From Nitrospirota bacterium (GTDB lineage: Bacteria > Nitrospirota > Nitrospiria > Nitrospirales > NS-4): 6,068 nt of DNA. A program made the translations under genes and the position numbers. Below, in pieces: positions 1 to 5,107 of this stretch (within the stretch, counting starts at the first letter, position 1; each line of letters starts with the position of its first letter). The stretch lies in contig VBON01000006.1 of the NCBI GenBank assembly GCA_005877525.1, positions 1-6,068 of the forward strand, given 5' to 3'. Under the pieces are notes generated by a model. It worked only from the letters and a program-made list of their open reading frames with translations. It did no database searches and had not been told where the DNA came from.

Positions 1-854
1 TGTTGCTACGCGCAGAGCTTGATGACAGCCAAGGGCTGAAAGTCGGAGCGCCGGTGCGTATGAGTGGCGTCAGCGTGGGGAACGTGAAGCGCATTGCCAT
101 TAACGGGCGTCAAGGTAAGGTCGACGTGGAGTTTACGGTCATCAATGAAGTGCGTGCGCTGCTCCATCAGGATGCGGTCGTCGTGGTCCGTGCCATGGGC
201 CTGTTGGGAGACAAGTATCTGGAGATTCTGCCCGGCAATCCGGGACAGCCGCTGTTGCCGGTAGGAACAATCCTCATGGGCCGCAGCGAGACTGACATCA
301 CGAGTGTGGCGGGCAGCGCGAATGACACCTTGGCGATGGTGAACCGGACTTTGCAGGAGGTCCAGGCGATTATTGCCGGGCTTCGCGAGGGGAGGGGCAC
401 TGCGGGCAAGCTTATGACCGACGCAGAACTCTATGATCACTCGAGGCAGCTGATCGAAAAAATCACGGCAATCTCTGAGCAGGCGTCCCACCTGCTTGCG
501 CGTCTCGAACGCGGCGAGGGTACGCTGGGCAAACTACTCACGGAACGCACGTTCTATGATCGCGCCAATTCCGCGCTGGATGAACTCCAACGGCTCAGCG
601 TCTCATTGAACAAGCCCGATGGTAGCCTGGCCCGCCTGGCCCGGGACCCCGCACTGTATCAGCGGTTGGACAGCGTCACCGCCAAGGGCGATGCGCTTGT
701 CTCCAAGGTGGAGCGAGGGGAGGGGACGCTTGGTAAACTCATCACCCAGGACGATCTGTACCGGCGTGCAGACAAGGTCTTGAGCGAGGTTGAAGCTCTT
801 TTGGCGGACGTGAAGAAAAATCCCACCCGTTACTTCAAATTCTCCGTGTTCTGA
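1..854 (+). CDS. MlaD-like MCE-domain lipid transport protein, 5'-truncated by the window edge
   Basis: The frame is open to the left edge, so the N-terminus (normally a short cytoplasmic stretch and one membrane anchor) is missing; 283 residues are visible. Residues 1-96 match the MCE fold: a GLKVGAPVRMSGVSVGNV segment at 11-28 and the pore-loop motif MGLLGDKYLEI at 65-75, which resembles GLLGEQYL in MlaD. In this family the MCE domain forms hexameric rings in the periplasm that carry phospholipid between inner and outer membrane, fed by an MlaE/MlaF-type ABC transporter; no partner gene lies inside the window. Residues 100-270 are helical and hold four copies of a G-E-G-T-L-G-K-L motif. The protein ends in NPTRYFKFSVF, a tail I recall from other long MCE proteins. 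It is much longer after the MCE domain than E. coli MlaD, so the closest family is the long-tailed MCE type. The family is secure; the gene symbol and substrate are inferred. Confidence 0.88.
   Translation, partial: LLRAELDDSQGLKVGAPVRMSGVSVGNVKRIAINGRQGKVDVEFTVINEVRALLHQDAVVVVRAMGLLGDKYLEILPGNPGQPLLPVGTILMGRSETDITSVAGSANDTLAMVNRTLQEVQAIIAGLREGRGTAGKLMTDAELYDHSRQLIEKITAISEQASHLLARLERGEGTLGKLLTERTFYDRANSALDELQRLSVSLNKPDGSLARLARDPALYQRLDSVTAKGDALVSKVERGEGTLGKLITQDDLYRRADKVLSEVEALLADVKKNPTRYFKFSVF
381..812 (+). repeat. Four degenerate coding repeats in the MCE protein tail
   Basis: The motif recurs as LREGRGTAGKL (residue 127), LERGEGTLGKL (168), LNKPDGSLARL (202) and VERGEGTLGKL (236). Each copy is followed by an acidic or polar turn, then an aromatic residue (LYDH, FYDR, LYQR, LYRR), then a helix. 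Copy starts are 41, 34 and 34 residues apart. Copies 2 and 4 are nearly identical in the motif and copy 3 is the most divergent. This looks like a protein repeat that builds a helical stalk, not a mobile DNA repeat. The count and spacing are read directly; the stalk role is inferred. Confidence 0.8.
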
Positions 855-900
855 GTTTCCGATAGGGCGGTTGCGACAGATGCCTTCTTACCCGTGGAGA

Positions 901-2310
901 TCAGTGTTCGGGTTGCTTCTCCTTCGGCAGTAACACCGAGTAAAACGCCCGATTTTCACGCACCACGCGAAGAAGCACCGAATCTCCTTTTTTGATCTGG
1001 GAGAGGGCCGACTTAAATTCGTCTGCTGAATTGACGGGCTGCCGGTTGAATTCCTTGATCAAATCCCCCTCGCGCAACCCCTGTTCCTGCGCGGCGCTTC
1101 CGGACTCTACTTTGCTTACCAGAACGCCTTTCTTATCCTTAATTTTGAATTTCTCCGCCAGCTCCGGGGTCAGGTCCTGCACATTGAGGCCCAGTTTCAG
1201 TTCGGGAAGAACGGGTGCCTGCGGAGCGGGGATCGCAGCCATGACCGCATCCTCTTTGCGTTCTCCGAGATCGACAGGCAGGAGCCGACGTTCGCCGTTT
1301 CGGATAATCTCCAACTCGACCTTCGCGCCTGGCAGGAGACCGGCGACGGCTCGCGACAGGCCGCTGGGCGTCTCAATCGAATGTCCATTGACCTTGGCAA
1401 TGATGTCCCCGGGGTGAAGACCCGCCCGGAACGCGGGCTCGTTGTCAAAAACATCGTTTACGAGCACACCGTCACTCTCCTTGATGCCGAACTTGCTGGC
1501 GAGCTCGGCCGTCACTTCCTGGATGCCGACCCCCAGCCACCCGCGCATCACCTTGCCGCGCGAGCGAAGTTGATCGACGACTTGAAGCACCATGTTCGAG
1601 GGAATGGCGAACCCGATGCCTTGTGCGAAATTAATAATCGCCGTGTTGATGCCGATCACCTCGCCATTCACATTGAACAGCGGACCCCCGGAGTTGCCGG
1701 GATTGATCGAAGCGTCGGTCTGAATGAAGGCTTCGTAGCGCGAGAGCCGCACCGCGTCGCGTTCCAGGCCGCTGACCACGCCGAGAGTCACCGTGCGGTC
1801 CAGGGCAAACGGATTGCCGACTGCCAGAACCCATTGGCCGACCCGCACTTTAGAAGAGTCTCCGAACGGCACCGTGGGAAGGTCGTGATCGGTGGCGACC
1901 TGGACGATGGCTAGATCGGTATCGGGATCCCGCCCGATCACTTGGCCAATGAACTTATGTCGCGTAGAAAGTCGCACTTCGACTTCTTTGGCGTCTCCCA
2001 CCACATGGTTATTCGTAACAATCAGGCCGCGTTTATCCACGATGACCCCCGAGCCTGTGCCGGAGCTGTTGGGGTTGCGTTCCCGCGGATTTTCACCCGA
2101 CCGGACGGTGGTGGACACGGGGGCGATGTTCACTACCGCCGGCTTGACCCGATCGGCCAGGTCCATAAAGACGCCTTGAATTTGGTCGACCAGCCGCTTG
2201 CCATCGCTTTCTTGAGCCGCTTCCGAAAATCCCTGCGGAGCTGCGAGGAAGAGCATTGCGCAAAGACTCGCCGTGACGAGCCGGGGCCACTTCGTTTGCC
2301 GGGTGATCAT
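901..2310 (-). CDS. Periplasmic Do/HtrA-family serine protease (DegP/DegQ-like)
   Basis: The 469-residue protein is a typical HtrA: a signal peptide (positive start, hydrophobic 11-24, likely cleavage near 30-33), a trypsin-like protease domain at about 45-245, then two PDZ domains at about 255-347 and 370-455. The catalytic triad is visible as His102 (TNNHVVG), Asp132 (DTDLAIV) and Ser207 (GNSGGP). Such proteins degrade or refold misfolded envelope proteins in the periplasm, and their PDZ domains bind unfolded C-termini. The start is supported by an AAGGAG ribosome binding site seven bases upstream of the ATG. The segment between strand NIAPVS and GTGSG (about 64-83) is short and lacks the FFxxFFG-type stretch common in DegP/DegQ. 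It is last in the minus-strand gene run, 75 bases after the RCK_C gene, and converges on the MCE gene. Two PDZ domains argue against DegS; choosing between DegP and DegQ is not safe. Confidence 0.96.
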   Translation of the reverse strand: MITRQTKWPRLVTASLCAMLFLAAPQGFSEAAQESDGKRLVDQIQGVFMDLADRVKPAVVNIAPVSTTVRSGENPRERNPNSSGTGSGVIVDKRGLIVTNNHVVGDAKEVEVRLSTRHKFIGQVIGRDPDTDLAIVQVATDHDLPTVPFGDSSKVRVGQWVLAVGNPFALDRTVTLGVVSGLERDAVRLSRYEAFIQTDASINPGNSGGPLFNVNGEVIGINTAIINFAQGIGFAIPSNMVLQVVDQLRSRGKVMRGWLGVGIQEVTAELASKFGIKESDGVLVNDVFDNEPAFRAGLHPGDIIAKVNGHSIETPSGLSRAVAGLLPGAKVELEIIRNGERRLLPVDLGERKEDAVMAAIPAPQAPVLPELKLGLNVQDLTPELAEKFKIKDKKGVLVSKVESGSAAQEQGLREGDLIKEFNRQPVNSADEFKSALSQIKKGDSVLLRVVRENRAFYSVLLPKEKQPEH

Positions 2311-2317
2311 GGAAATT

Positions 2318-2323
2318 CTCCTT
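2318..2323 (-). promoter_or_regulatory. Ribosome binding site of the HtrA protease gene
   Basis: The minus strand reads AAGGAG, seven bases before the ATG at 2310. It is the best Shine-Dalgarno match in the window and fixes the protease start. Confidence 0.8.
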
Positions 2324-2338
2324 GGATCTGAACGCTAA

Positions 2339-2384
2339 GGGTATCGTAACAAACAATCAGGAAAATACCAAATCCCGGGTATCG
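2339..2384. repeat. Pair of 8-bp direct repeats flanking the putative protease promoter
   Basis: GGGTATCG occurs at 2339-2346 and again at 2377-2384 in the plus orientation, with starts 38 bases apart. One copy overlaps the putative -10 element and the other lies just upstream of the putative -35. This would suit an operator pair, but two 8-mers in a short gap may be coincidence. No regulator can be named. Confidence 0.3.
2343..2371 (-). promoter_or_regulatory. Possible sigma-70-type promoter for the HtrA protease gene
   Basis: On the minus strand, TTGGTA (2366-2371) and TACGAT (2343-2348) are separated by 17 bases, each matching four of six consensus positions. A start about seven bases downstream would leave a leader of roughly 25 bases holding the AAGGAG site. 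The stretch is visibly richer in A and T than the flanking genes. The match is weak, so read-through from the upstream genes remains equally possible. Confidence 0.35.
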
Positions 2385-2385
2385 G

Positions 2386-2967
2386 CTAGGTTCTGAGGAT
2401 TTGGAGAGCGGGTGCAACGGAAGACCGGCTGCCCAGAAGGGTAATGTCATCCCCGGCTTGCAGCACGAGGCTGCCAACAGGTATCACCAATGTCTGTCCT
2501 CGCCGCACGGCGAGGAGGCGTACAGCGGGTGGAAGCTGGAGATCCACGAGGCGTTTGCCATCGGCCTGGGAGCCGGGGCTGATCGTGACGCGCTCAATGG
2601 TTCCGCCACCTCCCTTGAGATCTTCCTGAAGGCGGATGAGCGGGACACCCAGAGTTTCATCATTCAGAGACGCCAATTGGTCCCGCAGCTCTCGAACCAG
2701 TTGCTGCTCTGTCCGGATCCGCGCGGTGAGCGGCAATGCAGCATCGACTGATCCGGCTTCCGTGGATGTCGGGTGGCGCGTTCCATACAGATGGTGACCA
2801 AGAGACTGGTAGGCGTGCCGCAGGCGGGCTTCGGCATCCTCAGCGTGCAAGAGCAGCTTAGCGACCTGTACCCGGAGCGCCACGCGCTCGGCGACGACCA
2901 CCAGCGTCTCGCGGATGCCGTCGAAGCTTATGGAAAAGGCGCGATGAGCGGAACGCAGAAACGTCAT
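2386..2967 (-). CDS. Stand-alone RCK_C (TrkA-C) domain protein with helical N-terminal half
   Basis: This 193-residue protein has no signal peptide or membrane segment and is presumably cytoplasmic. Its C-terminal part (about 122-192) fits the RCK_C/TrkA-C fold: an IERVTISPGS strand, GKRLVDLQLP, VRLLAVRRGQTLVIP, then VLQAGDDITLLGS. In K+ channels and transporters this domain binds small ligands and gates transport. The N-terminal half is two predicted long helices (about 15-60 and 80-115) rich in Leu, Val, Arg and Glu, suggesting a coiled-coil hairpin. There is no Rossmann GxGxxG motif, so it is not a TrkA homologue over its full length. It lies 49 bases after plsY and 75 before the protease gene. 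The ATG at 2967 lacks a strong ribosome binding site, and an in-frame TAA lies shortly upstream. The N-terminal half could be a remote PhoU-like helical domain, but I cannot establish that. The domain call is good; the function is unknown. Confidence 0.75.
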   Translation of the reverse strand: MTFLRSAHRAFSISFDGIRETLVVVAERVALRVQVAKLLLHAEDAEARLRHAYQSLGHHLYGTRHPTSTEAGSVDAALPLTARIRTEQQLVRELRDQLASLNDETLGVPLIRLQEDLKGGGGTIERVTISPGSQADGKRLVDLQLPPAVRLLAVRRGQTLVIPVGSLVLQAGDDITLLGSRSSVAPALQILRT

Positions 2968-3016
2968 CGACTTACCATGTGCAACGTCGGATAAGACGCA
3001 TTATGTAAACTTGTAG

Positions 3017-3631
3017 TCACTTCGCCTTCTGCCCCATCCCGAACTTCGGCTCCCCGCCTTTTATGAGCCGGTGAATGTTCTCCGTATGCCGGTAGTAGAT
3101 AAGTGCGGTGACTCCCAGCGCAAAGCATACCATTACAGGCTCCGGGTGCCGGATCCAGGTCATTCCTGGGAGACTTGCAAAGGCGATGATTGCCGCCAGC
3201 GAGGAGGTTCTCCACAGCGCCAGACTGATCAGCCAAATCAGAATCACACCGCCACCGAGAATCGGGTCAAGCGCAAGAAATACGCCGAAAGCCGTGGCCA
3301 CTCCCTTGCCGCCTGAAAAACGGAGGAAGATCGAAAACACATGACCGAGAATGGCAAGGCCTCCCGCAGCCAGGATCCAATCTTCAGCCCCGGCTCCCAG
3401 GAAAAGCCGTCCCGCCAGGACCGCAGCCACTCCTTTTCCCATATCTCCCAACAGGGTGAGCGCTCCGGCAGAATTTCCCGCCACACGGAGCACGTTCGTA
3501 AAGCCGATATTGCGGCTTCCGGCTTTCCGGGGATCGGTGCCTGTGATCCAGCGTGCGGCAAGAAGGCCGACAGGGATAGAGCCGAGGACATACCCCAGAA
3601 TGAGCACACCGAGGATGGCGAGCGTGCTCAT
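3017..3631 (-). CDS. plsY: Acyl-phosphate:glycerol-3-phosphate acyltransferase PlsY
   Basis: PlsY is an inner-membrane enzyme that transfers an acyl chain from acyl-phosphate (made by PlsX, not in this window) to glycerol-3-phosphate, giving lysophosphatidate, the first step of phospholipid synthesis. The 204-residue product has the usual family length, several hydrophobic segments and the three signature motifs: GSIPVG at 17-22, GSRNIGFTN at 38-46 and GHVFSIFLRFSGGKGVAT at 96-113. The C-terminal RHTENIHRLIKGGEPK is also typical. I chose the ATG at 3631 because it overlaps the pgsA stop as ATGA and follows a G-rich stretch. An in-frame ATG at 3649 would add six residues but has no visible ribosome binding site. 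Motif 2 departs from the commoner GSGNPGATN form. Translation is probably coupled to pgsA. Confidence 0.96.
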   Translation of the reverse strand: MSTLAILGVLILGYVLGSIPVGLLAARWITGTDPRKAGSRNIGFTNVLRVAGNSAGALTLLGDMGKGVAAVLAGRLFLGAGAEDWILAAGGLAILGHVFSIFLRFSGGKGVATAFGVFLALDPILGGGVILIWLISLALWRTSSLAAIIAFASLPGMTWIRHPEPVMVCFALGVTALIYYRHTENIHRLIKGGEPKFGMGQKAK

Positions 3632-4257
3632 GGATTCCCGACACCCCATCGCGGCAGCACTTGATCCACGAACTGGCGGCAGTATTGCGCGGCCGAGATC
3701 AGCGAAAGGACCATCGAAAATAAAAGAATGATCGTTCCCCAGAGCTGAAGATTGAGTACGGTGGGAAGGGCGCCCTCCAGGATTAAGAGTAGGATCGCGA
3801 TTACCTGCATCACCATTTTGTATTTGCCGGTGGTTTCCGCGGCCAGAGTCACCCCTTCCCTAGCGGCGGCAAAGCGCAGAGCGGTGATGAAGAACTCGCG
3901 CCCCGCAAGGACGATGGCGAGCCACGCATAGACCCGATCGAAGTCCACGAGCAAGAAGAGCGCTGTAAGGACGAGCAGCTTATCGGCAAATGGATCGAGC
4001 AGTTTTCCGAGGTTCGTGACATGGCCCCAACGGCGGGCCAGATAGCCATCGATGGCGTCCGTCAACGCGGCGAGGCCAAACACTGCCGCTGCCGCCAAGG
4101 ACCGCTCCGGAGTGGGCGTGAGGAAAAACCCGACGAAGACCGGAATCAAGAGAATTCGGCTGATCGTAATCGCGTTGGGAAGATGCACCCGCATCCGCAA
4201 AGGGACGGAGGTGGAGGGATTGGCCGGAGAGGGGAACCGCTGTTCTTGGAGCGCCAT
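3628..4257 (-). CDS. pgsA: CDP-diacylglycerol-glycerol-3-phosphate 3-phosphatidyltransferase
   Basis: This membrane enzyme exchanges CMP of CDP-diacylglycerol for glycerol-3-phosphate, making phosphatidylglycerol phosphate. The CDP-alcohol phosphatidyltransferase signature is complete: Asp67, Asp70-Gly71, Ala74-Arg75, Gly84, Asp88 and Asp92, with exact D-x2-DG-x2-AR-x8-G-x3-D-x3-D spacing. Hydrophobic helices follow at about 94-120, 148-163 and 172-192. LPNAITISRILLIPVF at 26-41 is the usual family beginning. The frame stays open upstream into kdsA, but that part is out-of-frame kdsA sequence. I chose the ATG at 4257 (209 residues) because AAGGCGG lies five bases upstream. The ATG at 4194 (188 residues) would match the usual N-terminus but lacks a ribosome binding site. 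It sits 10 bases after kdsA and overlaps plsY by four. A related head-group transferase (e.g. cardiolipin synthase of the same family) is possible but less likely. Confidence 0.93.
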   Translation of the reverse strand: MALQEQRFPSPANPSTSVPLRMRVHLPNAITISRILLIPVFVGFFLTPTPERSLAAAAVFGLAALTDAIDGYLARRWGHVTNLGKLLDPFADKLLVLTALFLLVDFDRVYAWLAIVLAGREFFITALRFAAAREGVTLAAETTGKYKMVMQVIAILLLILEGALPTVLNLQLWGTIILLFSMVLSLISAAQYCRQFVDQVLPRWGVGNP

Positions 4258-4262
4258 GAGCG

Positions 4263-4269
4263 CCGCCTT
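4263..4269 (-). promoter_or_regulatory. Ribosome binding site of pgsA overlapping the kdsA stop codon
   Basis: The minus strand reads AAGGCGG, one mismatch from AAGGAGG, five bases before the ATG at 4257. Its first two bases belong to the kdsA TAA stop. It decides the longer pgsA start and suggests coupled translation. Confidence 0.6.
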
Positions 4270-5107
4270 AGACCGGAATTGGACCAACCGCGGCGGCGAT
4301 CCGCACGATCTGTTCCAACAAGGCGCGGACCTGAGCGAGAGGCACCATGTTGGGTCCATCGGAGAGCGCCTTGTCGGGATCAGGATGCACCTCCATGAAC
4401 AGTCCCTCGCACCCTGCCGCCACCGCTGCGCGCGCGAGCGGCGCGATAAACTCGCGCTGGCCCGACGATTTTGTGCCGGCGCCGCCCGGGAGTTGCACGC
4501 TGTGCGTGGCATCAAAGATCACCGGATACCCCAGACGGCGCATGATCGGCAGCGCTCGAAAGTCCGTGACAAGATTGTTATATCCAAACGACGCTCCCCG
4601 CTCTGTCAGAAGCAGGCGGTGGTTGCCGGTCGTTTCGATCTTCTGCACGATGTTGGCCATGTCCCAGGGCGCGAGGAACTGGCCTTTCTTGACATTGACT
4701 ACCCGACCGGTGCGAGCGGCAGCCAACAGGAGATCAGTCTGACGGCACAGGAACGCCGGGATCTGGAGCACATCCAGCACCTTTCCGGCGGCCGTGGCTT
4801 CCTCCGACGTGTGGACATCCGAGAGGACCGGTATCCCGACCGTTTCCTTCACCTTCGCCAGGACCGCGAGGCCCTCCTTCAACCCCGGCCCGCGAAAGGA
4901 GGTGCCGGAGCTCCGATTGGCCTTGTCGTACGACGCCTTAAAGATAAACGAGAGCTTTAAGTCTGTCGTGATCCGCTTCAATTCAGCGGCGGTTTCCAGA
5001 ACTAGCCCCGTATCTTCGATCACACAGGGCCCGGCGATGATGAGGTGCGTGAGTCCCGCTCCGACGTGGAGCCCATTGATTTCGACCGTTCGCATGGCAG
5101 CCTTCAT
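4268..5107 (-). CDS. kdsA: 3-deoxy-8-phosphooctulonate (Kdo-8-phosphate) synthase, metal-dependent type
   Basis: KdsA condenses phosphoenolpyruvate with arabinose-5-phosphate to Kdo-8-phosphate in the cytoplasm, committing carbon to the LPS inner core. The 279-residue protein shows the family blocks FKASYDKANRSS (56-67), FRGPGL (71-76), VLSDVHT (94-100), QIPAFLCRQTDLL (115-127), NVKKGQFLAPWDM (138-150) and EVHPDP (239-244). Cys28 in AGPCVIED, His202, Glu239 and Asp250 have the same spacing as the metal ligands of the Aquifex enzyme (C11, H185, E222, D233), so this is the metal-dependent class; E. coli KdsA has Asn at the Cys position. The ATG at 5107 overlaps the pyrG stop as ATGA. An ATG at 5095 (275 residues), with AAGG five bases upstream, is an equally fair start. 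The frame continues upstream to 5215, but that stretch lies inside pyrG and does not look like protein of this family. Confidence 0.97.
   Translation of the reverse strand: MKAAMRTVEINGLHVGAGLTHLIIAGPCVIEDTGLVLETAAELKRITTDLKLSFIFKASYDKANRSSGTSFRGPGLKEGLAVLAKVKETVGIPVLSDVHTSEEATAAGKVLDVLQIPAFLCRQTDLLLAAARTGRVVNVKKGQFLAPWDMANIVQKIETTGNHRLLLTERGASFGYNNLVTDFRALPIMRRLGYPVIFDATHSVQLPGGAGTKSSGQREFIAPLARAAVAAGCEGLFMEVHPDPDKALSDGPNMVPLAQVRALLEQIVRIAAAVGPIPV

Noticed and set aside
906..938. GTGTT/AACAC inverted repeat near the protease stop, as a possible terminator
   Set aside because: The stem is only five pairs with a long loop, lies inside the coding end and has no following T-run.
1381..1914. Plus-strand open frame of 177 codons antisense to the HtrA protease
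   Set aside because: It mirrors the conserved protease core on the other strand and has no recognisable motif or ribosome binding site.
2968..3016. CATAAT -10-like hexamer and a CGTC/GACG small inverted repeat between plsY and the RCK_C gene
   Set aside because: No acceptable -35 lies at the right distance from CATAAT, and the four-base stem is too short to mean anything.
4258..4515. Upstream extension of the pgsA frame to 295 codons
   Set aside because: It lies wholly within the kdsA 3' end, is Arg/Ser/Cys-rich and does not resemble the family; AAGGCGG supports the start at 4257.
4052..4960. Long plus-strand open frame (302 codons) antisense to pgsA and kdsA
   Set aside because: It lies opposite two confidently identified genes; its translation is rich in Arg and His with no domain, as expected from a GC-rich antisense frame.
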